A DNA stretch of 57,322 bases from Sphingobium phenoxybenzoativorans (GCF_001757355.1 NZ_MINO01000023.1:1-57322), one strand, 5' to 3'; positions 27,642-36,739 are shown, numbered from the stretch's first letter. Program-made: numbers and translations. The notes: generated by a model not told the origin, from the letters alone.

Positions 27642-27908
27642 TCAGAATTTAAGTCGATGATGACGATGTGCCGCAGTAATAAGTGCCCCGTCGTCGCCTA
27701 CCACGAGGTAAGCATCGAGCGCCTTTTCCAGCTTGAGGAACGCCGATTTGCCTATGTCCTTGAGCATCCGGGACCGGCTGTGCCGGGTAAGATAGCAAAT
27801 CTCGGCGCCGCGATGACGACGATACTCTCCATAGGCCATCAGAGCATCGACGGCCTGATGAGAAATCGCGCGCTGCTGCATGCGGGCTTCGGCGTGGTGC
27901 GTAAACAT
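27642..27908 (-). CDS. DUF4258-like small protein
   Basis: The 88-aa protein begins MFTHHAEARMQQRAISHQAV, close to the DUF4258 pattern (H-A-x-x-R-M-x-x-R-x-I). It continues with a small basic alpha/beta domain (EICYLTRHSRSRMLKDIG). Proteins of this kind include toxin-like and uncharacterised members. It is the first gene of the left-arm transcription unit and is transcribed divergently from the WYL regulator; AAGGGAAAGGA precedes ATG 27908. No antitoxin partner is obvious. A small regulator or toxin role is only a guess from context. Confidence 0.7.
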   Translation of the reverse strand: MFTHHAEARMQQRAISHQAVDALMAYGEYRRHRGAEICYLTRHSRSRMLKDIGKSAFLKLEKALDAYLVVGDDGALITAAHRHHRLKF

Positions 27909-27955
27909 CTGATCGTCCTTTCCCTTGATGGTGATTTGTGTCTAAATCATCGGGG

Positions 27956-27970
27956 TGACAGAAACTGTCA
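27956..27970. promoter_or_regulatory. Dyad TGACAG-AAA-CTGTCA at the WYL divergent promoter
   Basis: TGACAGAAACTGTCA is a perfect dyad with 6-bp arms and a 3-nt centre. It lies in the 74-nt gap between the DUF4258-like gene (start 27908) and the WYL regulator (start 27983), 12 nt before the latter. Such a site fits autorepression by the WYL protein, as known for BrxR/CapW-type regulators. A related site lies at 22569-22583. Confidence 0.6.
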
Positions 27971-27982
27971 TGGGGGCCCTCT

Positions 27983-28975
27983 ATGTCATTTGCCAAGGCG
28001 GTGGATCTCTTGCGTCTCGCGATGATGGCCACGTCCCGCCAGGGGGTTTGTCTTAGTGATGTGGAAGCAGAATTCGGCGGTGTCCGGCGGACGGCACAGC
28101 GCATGATCGCGGCTCTCGAAGAGGCGTTTCCTGCGACCGAACACTATGTGGGTGACGATGGCCGGCACTATTGGCGCCTGCCGTCTCGGGCGGTCGCGCC
28201 ACTCCTCACCCCATCAGCAGAAGAGCTTGTAAGCCTCAGGTCGGCGATCAGCGAACTCGAGCGGGTGGACATGAACGGCGAGGCTGTCCAGCTGCGTAGC
28301 CTTGAGCGCAAAGTCCGTGCTCTGATTCCCAGCGACCGTACGCTTCGTCTGGCGACCGATGAGGAAGCTCTGCTCGAAGCCATGGGCTTTGCTGCCAGAC
28401 CTGGCCCACGCCCATCGCTGAACGAGGCAGTCGATCTCGCTATTTCGGAGGCAATAAAGGGACCGTTCGAGCTGAGAATTCAGTACCAAGGCAGAGGTGA
28501 TACGAAGCCAAGTTGGCGAACAATCGAGCCGCTCGGCCTGCTCTTGGGCTCTCGCCGTTATCTCGTCGGCATCGATACGGCCAAGCGTGACGGGCGCTAT
28601 CGCCACTACCGGGTCGAAGACATCATGGAGGCGCAGGTGCAGGCGAAGGTCTTCGCCTATCCAGATGAATTCGACCTCGGAGAATACGCGACCCGTGCCT
28701 TTGGATCATATCATCACGAGGCCGAGTACGGTGAGGTAATCTGGAAGTTTGCGCCCGAAGCGGCTGATCGAGCGGCAAGGTTCCAGTTCCACCCGAGCCA
28801 AGCGGTTGAGCGCCTAGATGATGGATCTATGCTGGTGCGCTTCACGGCTTCAGGGCACCTCGAAATGAGTTGGCATCTCTACGCTTGGGGCGACAGCGTC
28901 GAGGTCCTCAACCCTCCGGCTTTGGCCGACATGGTGCATCCTTACCGGAGGTCCGATTTTGCAGCGCTGCCCTGA
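27983..28975 (+). CDS. WYL-domain transcriptional regulator (BrxR/CapW-like)
   Basis: The 330-aa regulator has an N-terminal winged helix (about 5-75; LSDVEAEFGGVRRTAQRMI), a WYL domain (about 155-230; WRTIEPLGLLLGSRRYLVGI and RHYRVEDI) and a C-terminal extension (about 245-330; FKFAPEAADRA-like FEVIWKF... region ending in PYRRSDF). In defence islands such proteins repress neighbouring genes and may sense nucleic-acid ligands through WYL. It sits between the two arms of the island, divergent from the DUF4258-SNF2-Hsp70 unit, with the dyad at 27956 just upstream. Length and layout fit BrxR/CapW-type proteins (about 300 aa). Confidence 0.9.
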   Translation: MSFAKAVDLLRLAMMATSRQGVCLSDVEAEFGGVRRTAQRMIAALEEAFPATEHYVGDDGRHYWRLPSRAVAPLLTPSAEELVSLRSAISELERVDMNGEAVQLRSLERKVRALIPSDRTLRLATDEEALLEAMGFAARPGPRPSLNEAVDLAISEAIKGPFELRIQYQGRGDTKPSWRTIEPLGLLLGSRRYLVGIDTAKRDGRYRHYRVEDIMEAQVQAKVFAYPDEFDLGEYATRAFGSYHHEAEYGEVIWKFAPEAADRAARFQFHPSQAVERLDDGSMLVRFTASGHLEMSWHLYAWGDSVEVLNPPALADMVHPYRRSDFAALP

Positions 28976-29028
28976 TGCCCCAATCCGACAACCTCATGTT
29001 AGCCTCTGACGCGTAACACCTAGCCATA

Positions 29029-29048
29029 TTGAATATTTTTGAATATTT
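29029..29048. repeat. Tandem 10-bp direct repeat in an AT-rich promoter region
   Basis: TTGAATATTT occurs twice head-to-tail (29029-29038, 29039-29048), one helical turn apart, 29 nt before the HTH gene. The surrounding 28976-29077 gap is AT-rich compared with the rest of the window. It also holds TACC-TTAG-GGTA (29049-29060). This probably contains the promoter and operator of the DUF499-PglZ-methylase operon. Confidence 0.6.
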
Positions 29049-29077
29049 TACCTTAGGGTAACGCGCGGGGTTAAAAG

Positions 29078-29290
29078 ATGCCCGAGGAAATTCTGACCGT
29101 TCGGGAAGTGGCCGAGTTTCTAAAGGTCACAGAACGAACGATTTATCGGCTCGCGACGGAGGGGCAAATCCCTTCGTTTAAGGTTGGAGGATCTTGGCGC
29201 TTCCAACGCTCTGACCTCATTCAGTGGATGAATGACCAGGCGAAGGCGCAAACTGATCGTGGCGGCCAGCCGCACGGGGAGAAAGACTGA
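29078..29290 (+). CDS. Excisionase-family helix-turn-helix protein
   Basis: The 70-aa DNA-binding protein matches the MerR/excisionase-like HTH pattern almost end to end (LTVREVAEFLKVTERTIYRL, then GQIPSFKVGGSWRFQRSDLIQWM). It is followed after 2 nt by the DUF499 gene. Small proteins of this type often open predicted defence operons; they may regulate the operon or guide its products to DNA. No integrase is present, so an actual excision role is not supported. It may bind the tandem repeats at 29029. Confidence 0.85.
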   Translation: MPEEILTVREVAEFLKVTERTIYRLATEGQIPSFKVGGSWRFQRSDLIQWMNDQAKAQTDRGGQPHGEKD

Positions 29291-29292
29291 AC

Positions 29293-32037
29293 ATGTTGGG
29301 CCTGACGCTAAGAGAAGAATTCCGGAGCAAGCGCCTCAAAGGCACCGCGATCGAACTCTCGAACGATTCCAATACTGGCGCGACCCAAATCGCTGCGCAG
29401 GAATTCCTCAACATCACATATCCAACACACGATTTGCTGAAGGGCATTGAAGCTGTTGGGCCTGGCCAAGGGCGCCCGGTAGTCGTTATCGGTGAGCGCG
29501 GGCTTGGTAAATCGCACTTGATGGCAGCGCTTTTTCACGCTGTGAATGATGCCGCGTCTACTGGCGCCTGGCTAAACTCGTGGGCAACCACACTGAGCGA
29601 TCCAAAGATTGCCAACATCGCGTTGCGCAACGGGATGCAGGTGATTGGCGAAAGCCTTCACCGCCAACGGTACAAGTTTTTGTGGGATCTGCTGTTTGAT
29701 CGCCATCCTCATGGGACGTACATCAAGGGCAAGTGGGAAGGCATGGGTGCGGCAAAGACCGATATTCCTTCAGACAAGCTGATTATGGAGATGCTCGAAG
29801 CCGCACCGACGATGCTGCTTCTGGACGAATTCCAGACTTGGTACGACGGGCTCACTAACACCAAGCAATACCCCTGGAAGAATTGGGCATTCAATTTCAT
29901 TCAGATTTTGTCCGAGATTGCCAAGGATAGGCCTGATCTTCTGGTTCTCGTGATCTCCGTCCGCAACGGCGGCAGCGACGCATACCAGCAGGTGCATCGC
30001 GTTAACCCAGTAGCCATCGACTTTAAGGCTGGAGGCAATGCCGAACGAATCCAGCAAGATCGACGGCGAATGCTCTTGCATCGCCTTTTCGACAACCGCT
30101 TGCAGATTGCAAATGGAACGATTGAAGCGCTGGTTGCACAGCATGTGGTAGAATTTTTCCGGTTGCAGGATGTCCCTCCGTCCGAACAAGATCGCAAGCG
30201 CAATGAATTCACTGAGGCCTGGCCATTCGCACCCCACCTCTTGCGGCTGCTTGAAGAGCAAGTCCTGATTGCAACCGATGCGCAAGAAACGCGCGATATG
30301 ATCCGGATTTTGGCAAATCTTTACAAGAGCCGCGGGGAAGCTTCGCCAGTTCTCACGGCCGCAGATTTCCGCCTAGATGACGACGCCTCCGGCATCGGAG
30401 CTCTGCTGGATTCGGTTTCCAATGAGCATCACCGGACCCTTCGGGCGAAGGCCCAGCAGAACATCATTTCCGTGACTGAAGCTGTCACCAACCACGCCGG
30501 CCTTGCTCCCCACCTGCAAGAGATTGTCGGGGCATTGTGGCTGCGATCCATTGCGGTTGGCAATTTGGCCGGTGCGGAGCCTTCAACGCTGCAGGTCGAT
30601 ATCACGCGCGATAAGGCGGTCGATGACAACGCGTTTCAGGTGGAACTGTCGACCATCGTCGAGAACAGCTTTAACATCCACCAAGACGGTCCTCGACTTG
30701 TTTTCCGCGAGGAGGAGAACCCTCGCGCCAAATTGATGGCCTGTGCACGGAACGACAAGCTGTTCACCGACGGGTCCGATCAAGCCCAGCTGTCCAAACA
30801 AGTGCGCTATGTAATTGGCGGCACGGACGAGGTTGCCAAGCTCTTCCGCGTTATCGCACTACCGAAGTCGTGGCAGACCGATCCGTGGTCGACTCTCGAT
30901 GAAGCGGAGCAGCCGGATCGATGGGATGACCGCCTACCGATATTGGTGCTTCCTGAAGAGCCCGACAATATTGCTCCGGCGCTGGGGCGTTGGTTAAAGG
31001 ATCACCTGCAGAAGCGGCGCAACACAATCCGATTTCTGCTCCCGCGCTCCGGCTCGCTGAACGCTTATCAGGATCGCGACCTCCTAATTTTAGCACGGGC
31101 CGAAATGAAGGCGCAGGAATGGAGCGGCCAGAGCCCCGAATACAAAAAGTTGCAAGCCGAATACCAAGGCGCGCTGCGCGACTTGCTGAAAAAGCGCTTC
31201 GATCGCTTCGCTGTTCTGCATCGTTGGAATTTTGCGGATCCGAGCCAATGCTCGTTCAACGTCGAGAGCCTGAAAAAGCAAGGAGCCCAGATACCTGAGG
31301 GCATTGAAGAGGCTTTGATCAACGATCTGTTCGTCCCTGAAGATTTCGAAGATCTCGTCCTGGAGGCTGCGGCCGACAATTCGGCCGTAGGCAAACTGCT
31401 TCGTGAATTGCAGGAACCCCGGCCTGCAGGTCAGGATTGCATCCCGTGGCTCGGCGAAACGGCCATGAAGGAACGCATCCTTCGTCTATGCGCAAAGGGC
31501 AAGATCGCCATCAATCTGCGCGGCATGGAGTATCTGCAAACACAGCCGGGCGAAGATGAAGACACAGCGTGGAAGCGCCTGCGTCCCAAGCTATCTTACA
31601 CCGGTCGCCAGCTCGACGAGGTGTTCCTCATGGCACCTTCGGCAGTGCCAACAACGGGTGGCAGTACGCCCGTTACACCAACGCCACCGGGCGGTGGTGA
31701 TGCTGGCGGTTTGTTCGGTGGCGCCACACCGACGCCGCCCAATCCATTTGGTGGCGGCACCGGCGCAGGTGGTGAGACGCAACCAACTCCAGGAGGTGTC
31801 TTCGGCGGCACCCCGGCAACCCCCGGCGCTAAACCTCGAATTCCTCTCAACAATCCCGCCACCTCACCGCTCAATCTGATTGGCAAACTTGAAGGTTGGG
31901 GTATCGGCCCGGCCACCAAGGTTGCCGAGGTGGCGATAAAAGTGTCGGCAGCCAACGGTGCCCAACTCAAGGAGCTGCTTAAGAAGCTGCCCGATGGCAT
32001 GACATTCGAGATCAGCCTCGAGAAGGAGGACGATTGA
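29293..32037 (+). CDS. DUF499-type P-loop ATPase (BREX-like)
   Basis: The 914-aa protein has an N-terminal AAA/STAND-like NTPase: Walker A VVVIGERGLGKSHLMAAL (residues 67-74 are the P-loop) and Walker B MLLLDEFQTWYDG (about 174). A large middle region follows, then a Pro/Gly/Thr-rich linker (about 775-855, TPTPP/GGxFGG repeats), then a short C-terminal domain. This is the DUF499 layout that in predicted defence loci accompanies PglZ and DUF1156 proteins, comparable to the BrxC/PglY ATPase of BREX. ATG 29293 is 2 nt after the HTH stop. It probably powers assembly or DNA surveillance by the complex. Confidence 0.87.
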   Translation: MLGLTLREEFRSKRLKGTAIELSNDSNTGATQIAAQEFLNITYPTHDLLKGIEAVGPGQGRPVVVIGERGLGKSHLMAALFHAVNDAASTGAWLNSWATTLSDPKIANIALRNGMQVIGESLHRQRYKFLWDLLFDRHPHGTYIKGKWEGMGAAKTDIPSDKLIMEMLEAAPTMLLLDEFQTWYDGLTNTKQYPWKNWAFNFIQILSEIAKDRPDLLVLVISVRNGGSDAYQQVHRVNPVAIDFKAGGNAERIQQDRRRMLLHRLFDNRLQIANGTIEALVAQHVVEFFRLQDVPPSEQDRKRNEFTEAWPFAPHLLRLLEEQVLIATDAQETRDMIRILANLYKSRGEASPVLTAADFRLDDDASGIGALLDSVSNEHHRTLRAKAQQNIISVTEAVTNHAGLAPHLQEIVGALWLRSIAVGNLAGAEPSTLQVDITRDKAVDDNAFQVELSTIVENSFNIHQDGPRLVFREEENPRAKLMACARNDKLFTDGSDQAQLSKQVRYVIGGTDEVAKLFRVIALPKSWQTDPWSTLDEAEQPDRWDDRLPILVLPEEPDNIAPALGRWLKDHLQKRRNTIRFLLPRSGSLNAYQDRDLLILARAEMKAQEWSGQSPEYKKLQAEYQGALRDLLKKRFDRFAVLHRWNFADPSQCSFNVESLKKQGAQIPEGIEEALINDLFVPEDFEDLVLEAAADNSAVGKLLRELQEPRPAGQDCIPWLGETAMKERILRLCAKGKIAINLRGMEYLQTQPGEDEDTAWKRLRPKLSYTGRQLDEVFLMAPSAVPTTGGSTPVTPTPPGGGDAGGLFGGATPTPPNPFGGGTGAGGETQPTPGGVFGGTPATPGAKPRIPLNNPATSPLNLIGKLEGWGIGPATKVAEVAIKVSAANGAQLKELLKKLPDGMTFEISLEKEDD

Positions 32038-33026
32038 TGGCGCTAGATGCAGCGGTTCTCGGGAGCTTGGCCAAAGGTTCCGACAAAGATGCGTGGCGCG
32101 TCATCATCGATAAGACTGTCGAGATCGCCTCAAAGCCATTGGCGGTTGGCAATGCACCGAGCGAAGTCATCAAGCGCGATCGGGAGATCGGTGTGCTCGA
32201 TCACTTCCTGTCATCCAGCGCTTGGGACCTTTGGCGAAGCTTCGGCTCTACTGTGGAGCGTAACTCAGATCGCCTCGCGCGCTGGTGGTCAGAGCCATAC
32301 AGCGCGAAAGCGGTGCTGATATTGGATGGCCTCTCACTTCGCGAACTGCCCTGGTTGCTCCAAGGCGCCAAAGAGCGAGGCTTCACTCTGCACGAGGTCT
32401 CCGCGAATGCCTCCGAACTGCCCGGCGAAACCAATGAATTTGCGAAGGCCCTTGGGTTCGGAAGCCGAAGTCAGCTGCAAAACAACGGCGGCGGGCTTTC
32501 GCATAGGCTCCAGCCAACCGCCACCGAATGCGTCGACATGCCTTGGAAAGACTGTGAAGGCTTGATCGACGGCTCAAAAAACTGGGTTTTCTGGCACCAT
32601 TGGCCGGACAGCAAAGTCCATGATGGTGCTGTTGCCGGCCAGGGACTTGATACACTGATCCGTGATGCCACCGATCAGCTCAACAGCGACGATTTCTGGG
32701 CATTCGTTGAACGTCTGGCCACGGGTCGTCGGTTGGTCATCACGTCAGACCATGGCTATGCAGCGACCGGCTACTTCCCTGATGCAGAGGGGGAAGTTGG
32801 TCAGTTTCTGAAGTCGACGTTTGCCAGCAGGCGAAGTTCAAAGGGATGCGGCGAAACTGGCCCCTTCGTTCCTCCAGTCGCGCTTCAGATCCAAAGCCCA
32901 CACGGCGAACACCTTCTCGCGGTGGGCCGCTGGAAGTGGAAGAGTCAGGGCGGCTACCCCACTTTGACACACGGCGGCCTCTCGCTGCTTGAGGTGCTCT
33001 CGCCCTTCATCGAGATTACAAAGTAA
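32037..33026 (+). CDS. pglZ: PglZ-domain protein
   Basis: The 329-aa protein contains a PglZ alkaline-phosphatase-like domain: a metal-site strand AVLILDGLSLRELPWLL (about 93-109) and the late metal motif LVITSDHGYAATGYFP (about 232). In BREX, PglZ is a core component whose phosphatase-like domain is needed for defence and methylation. This one is much shorter than BREX PglZ (often over 800 aa), leaving mostly the catalytic domain. ATG 32037 overlaps the DUF499 stop (TGATG) and has AAGGAGG at 32022-32028; a TTG at 32034 is less likely. Confidence 0.88.
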   Translation: MALDAAVLGSLAKGSDKDAWRVIIDKTVEIASKPLAVGNAPSEVIKRDREIGVLDHFLSSSAWDLWRSFGSTVERNSDRLARWWSEPYSAKAVLILDGLSLRELPWLLQGAKERGFTLHEVSANASELPGETNEFAKALGFGSRSQLQNNGGGLSHRLQPTATECVDMPWKDCEGLIDGSKNWVFWHHWPDSKVHDGAVAGQGLDTLIRDATDQLNSDDFWAFVERLATGRRLVITSDHGYAATGYFPDAEGEVGQFLKSTFASRRSSKGCGETGPFVPPVALQIQSPHGEHLLAVGRWKWKSQGGYPTLTHGGLSLLEVLSPFIEITK

Positions 33027-33038
33027 GGATTGCGCCAA

Positions 33039-36000
33039 ATGGCATCGAAAAAAGAATTGTTGGCGCAGGAAGTTGCGAAGGCAGTCGGTACGGGCAAGGC
33101 GGTTGCACTTGAAACTGTTGATTTCAATGACCCCAACCGTCCAAAAACCTGTCTGGAAGTCGATTTCCCGATCCTGCCGGTCAATCAAGTAGCTGTCATT
33201 GAGGGCAACGCGGGAAAACCGATCTACCAAATGTCAAAATGGTGGGCCCGGCGTCGGTCGAGCGTCTTCCGTTCGATGCTGATCGCGGCTGCCACAAAAG
33301 CTCCTGAAGACCCTTCACACGCTGCGAAGCTGGTGTGGGACAATTATTACGCCAATCACCAGAAGAAAGGCGCTTTCAAAAACCTGAAGGTGGCTGACAT
33401 CTTTATGGGTGGTGGGACCACCTTGGTCGAAGGCTCACGCCTTGGCATGCAGATGATCGGGAATGACCTGAATCCTGTTGCCTGGTTTGTGGTGAAGCAA
33501 GAGCTGGCCAATGTTGACCTCGATGAGGTCAGGCGCTTGCTGGCGGACATTGAGGCCGAAGTGAAGCCTCAGATCATGCCGTACTATTATTGCGATGGAC
33601 CAGAAGGTGAGAAGGGCAAGTGGACCCACCTTCCGACAAAGCGCGTGATGCCGGCTGATTTTGATCCTCTAACGCTGACCCCTGAACAGCGGCCGGAATA
33701 TAGCTATGAAGGCCCGGAGGTGATTTACACCTTCTGGTCAAAGCATGGCCCGTGTCAGGTGACCGGCTGTGGCCATCGTACGCCAATCATGACCAGCCCG
33801 ATCATGGCGGTAAAGACAATTAGCGTGAAACACTGGGAACATACCTGCCGGAAGTGTGGCACGGATTTCCACGTTGAAGAAAATGCAGCGCGTATGGCTC
33901 CAGACGTGCCGCTCTACGTTGCGCCATCCGAGCATCCGTTCTCTGTTCTTGACCGGAAAAAGGGAGTGGTATGCCCCGAATGTGGGGCAACCGAACTGAT
34001 TAATCTGGGCAAAGGTACAAACAAAAAGATCGAATTGACGCTGCTCGTTCACCCCGAATGGCTCGCCGGTAGCTCCAAGCAAGATCACAGCGGACATCCC
34101 TTTGGTGGATCAGCTAAAGACGATGTGACGTCTTCGGTCAGATGGAATCAGGAGCGGGCGGCAAAAATTCGCCTTTTGGAAGTGCGGGGCGAACTCCCTG
34201 ACGAGGTAACTTGCCCCGAGACTGACGTGACATTCGCACCCGATATCGGCACGGTGCCCAAGAAATCGCATTACGCATGCGGCGCATGCGGTACAGTCCA
34301 AGACGTTCTCGATACCATTAAGGCTTCAGGTAAGACGGGGCCCATGGCCGGCTATGCCGTTCAAGGTTATGCCCCCAAGCGTGACCAAAATGGCGCCCCA
34401 TATAGTGGTCGGTTTTTTGCGCCTTTTGATCACGCACATGCAGCGCAATATGACGCAGCGTTGGCTGAGTGGGATACGCGCAAGGATGCCGACCTGGCAG
34501 CATATTGGCCTAGGTCAGAACTGCCTTACGGCTTCATGACTCACCATTTACAGGGTGGCGTGCCAAATCACGGGTTTACCCATTGGTGGACGATGTTCAA
34601 TCCGCGTCAGCTGCTCGTGCATAGCCAATTGCTGAAATCGATCGCGACTGTCGGTACTTATAGCTGGGAATCAAGAGAATACGTTTTAGGAGCTTTTCAG
34701 CAATACCTCAGAAACCAGTGCCTTTTTAGTTTTTGGAATCCCCAGCGTGACACCCCAGAGCCGATGTTTTCCAATAATAATTACCACCCCAAATCGACTG
34801 TTATTGAAAACTGTGTATTCCCTTCACTGGGCCGAGGTAACTGGGCCTCAAGCTCCGAGGGGATTTTAGAAGCTCGCGAATGGGCCCTGCATCCATGGGA
34901 AGCCGTGAGCGCGGAGGGTCTTAAGCGGCGCGATCCTGACCTCGCCAGCGAAGTTTCTGGCAAGAGTGTCAAAGTCTACCCGTCCGATCCCGTGCGCGAA
35001 GCTGCGCCATTCTGTGGCTCGTCAACTGAATTGGAACAAGTGCCAGATGCGAGTCTGGATCTGGTCATTACGGATCCCCCATTTGGTGGTTTGCTCCATT
35101 ATTCAGAGCTGTCTGATTTCTTCTACGTCTGGCTCCGCCTTGCTCTAAAAGATAAATATCCAGCATATTTCAATGCCGAGTACACACCCAAGTCTCTCGA
35201 GGCAGTTGCCAATCGTGCCCGCGAACCCGAAGATCCAGACGGGTTCTACAAGCGGCTGCTCACGCAGTGCTGGCGGGAAGCACATCGGGTCCTGAAGCCA
35301 AGCGGAATTCTCGCGTTCACTTTCCACCACAGCGAAGATGAACCATGGGTTGCCGTGCTCGAGTCCCTTTTCGACGCCGGTTATTATCTCGAGGCTACCT
35401 ACCCAATTAGGTCCGATGAGACAAAAGGCGATGGGGAGTTTGGCTCGAAAACCATTGAGTACGACATCATCCACGTTTGTCGCAAGCGCACCGAGGAGCC
35501 GACCCCAGTGAGCTGGGGTCGCATGCGGCGTGAAGTCATGGCCGACGTGCGCCAGTTGCAGGCGATGCTGGAAAACCACGCCAAGGAAGGCTTGCCTGCC
35601 GCAGACATCCAAGTGATCCGCCGCGGAAAGGCGCTTGAGTATTTCTCTCGTCACTATGGCAAAGTCTATGTCGATGAAGGGAGGCCGATCACCGTCAAGG
35701 ATGCGCTGGTCGGCATCAACCAGCTCATTGATGAGGACGCCGACAAGGGCAAAGAACCGCCCCCCGTCAACGCGGAGCCGATCACGCGCCAGTTCCTACG
35801 CACGTTCGGCACCGCCGCCGAAATGAAACGAGATCAGCTACAGAAATTCCTCAAAGGCTCTATCACGACACCTGATGAATTCGAACAGCGTGGCTGGTGC
35901 TTCGAAAAGAGCAAGGTTTTCACACGCGTCAACCCGCTCGATTTTGCCCGTGACTGGTCTGGGAAGCACAAGCGTCGCCTGACATCAGACTTGGATCAAG

Positions 36001-36242
36001 CCCTGGTGCTGATCGGCTCCTGCTTTGATGGCAGCGGCATCAAAGCATCCGACACATTGCAAAACGAAAACTTCAAACCCCACGTAGCCCTGAAGCCGCT
36101 GTTGGAGTGGCTGCAACGGAATGGTCCGGACCAGGCCAACCGCAACGCAGCATCGCGAGCGGTCACTATCTACAATTCCTGGGCTGCGTCTCAGGCAACT
36201 AAGCCCCAGCAGGGCTCGTTGTTCGAGGAGTATGATCTATGA
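33039..36242 (+). CDS. DUF1156 adenine-specific DNA methylase
   Basis: The 1067-aa protein is a large N6-adenine methyltransferase of the DUF1156/COG1743 type. The DUF1156 N-terminus (IYQMSKWWARRRSSVFRSML, about 62-82) is followed by the SAM-binding motif VADIFMGGGTTLVEG (about 118) and NDLNPVAWF. Cys pairs of probable zinc ribbons follow (CRKCG, CPECG, CGACG) and the catalytic motif is ITDPPFGG (about 680). ATG 33039 with AAGGA at 33025-33029 is preferred to TTG 33030. In the operon it would modify host DNA or be needed for immunity, as methylases are in BREX and DISARM. The recognition sequence cannot be read. Confidence 0.93.
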   Translation: MASKKELLAQEVAKAVGTGKAVALETVDFNDPNRPKTCLEVDFPILPVNQVAVIEGNAGKPIYQMSKWWARRRSSVFRSMLIAAATKAPEDPSHAAKLVWDNYYANHQKKGAFKNLKVADIFMGGGTTLVEGSRLGMQMIGNDLNPVAWFVVKQELANVDLDEVRRLLADIEAEVKPQIMPYYYCDGPEGEKGKWTHLPTKRVMPADFDPLTLTPEQRPEYSYEGPEVIYTFWSKHGPCQVTGCGHRTPIMTSPIMAVKTISVKHWEHTCRKCGTDFHVEENAARMAPDVPLYVAPSEHPFSVLDRKKGVVCPECGATELINLGKGTNKKIELTLLVHPEWLAGSSKQDHSGHPFGGSAKDDVTSSVRWNQERAAKIRLLEVRGELPDEVTCPETDVTFAPDIGTVPKKSHYACGACGTVQDVLDTIKASGKTGPMAGYAVQGYAPKRDQNGAPYSGRFFAPFDHAHAAQYDAALAEWDTRKDADLAAYWPRSELPYGFMTHHLQGGVPNHGFTHWWTMFNPRQLLVHSQLLKSIATVGTYSWESREYVLGAFQQYLRNQCLFSFWNPQRDTPEPMFSNNNYHPKSTVIENCVFPSLGRGNWASSSEGILEAREWALHPWEAVSAEGLKRRDPDLASEVSGKSVKVYPSDPVREAAPFCGSSTELEQVPDASLDLVITDPPFGGLLHYSELSDFFYVWLRLALKDKYPAYFNAEYTPKSLEAVANRAREPEDPDGFYKRLLTQCWREAHRVLKPSGILAFTFHHSEDEPWVAVLESLFDAGYYLEATYPIRSDETKGDGEFGSKTIEYDIIHVCRKRTEEPTPVSWGRMRREVMADVRQLQAMLENHAKEGLPAADIQVIRRGKALEYFSRHYGKVYVDEGRPITVKDALVGINQLIDEDADKGKEPPPVNAEPITRQFLRTFGTAAEMKRDQLQKFLKGSITTPDEFEQRGWCFEKSKVFTRVNPLDFARDWSGKHKRRLTSDLDQALVLIGSCFDGSGIKASDTLQNENFKPHVALKPLLEWLQRNGPDQANRNAASRAVTIYNSWAASQATKPQQGSLFEEYDL

Positions 36243-36739
36243 AGCATACACTCGACACCGTCTGGCAGCGGCGTGGCACCAGTTGGATCTGGGATGAAGA
36301 GGCGCGTAATCAGATCTGTTTGGCAAACGAGGTCTGGAGTCTGCGTCAGTTCCTGCAATCGGCAGGCAATTGGCCGGAAGACCTTCCGAGCAACCAGAAC
36401 AACACCCTGGTTGTAGCAGGTCTGGAAGGCAGCCTTGATTTGCTGGCACCCAGTGACGCCGAGGCGTGGTTAGGCGAAACAGTCAAGGATGCGATCCTCT
36501 CGTTTCAAGCGCATTATGAGAGTGAAGCAGCGCTGATCTTCTGGCTGCCTTCCGGCCATGGACGCATCAAAGTTCACCCTGCCACAGACTCCGTTGAATG
36601 GCGCTGCGCTGCCCCCCATACCGATAGCCTATTGGCCTTCGGTCGAATTCTGTGGGGTGAAGCCAACGAGTACCCGCAGGAAATCCTGTTGCGTGAAGGT
36701 GCCAAGCCCGCAGGCCTTTTCCATCTGCGAATTACCTGA
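36239..36739 (+). CDS. Unrecognised 166-aa operon protein
   Basis: The product is not recognised. It is acidic and Trp-rich (VWQRRGTSWIWDEEA, FWLPSGHGRIKV, FGRILWGEA) and looks like one small alpha/beta domain. ATG 36239 overlaps the methylase stop by 4 nt (ATGA), and the second SNF2 gene starts 9 nt after its end. It is therefore almost certainly co-expressed with both. A structural or specificity subunit bridging methylase and SNF2 ATPase is possible, but nothing in the sequence shows it. Confidence 0.8.
   Translation: MKHTLDTVWQRRGTSWIWDEEARNQICLANEVWSLRQFLQSAGNWPEDLPSNQNNTLVVAGLEGSLDLLAPSDAEAWLGETVKDAILSFQAHYESEAALIFWLPSGHGRIKVHPATDSVEWRCAAPHTDSLLAFGRILWGEANEYPQEILLREGAKPAGLFHLRIT

Noticed and set aside
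29078..29290. HTH protein as a true excisionase of an integrated element
   Set aside because: No integrase or attachment repeats are present; the excisionase-like HTH is common as a small regulator.
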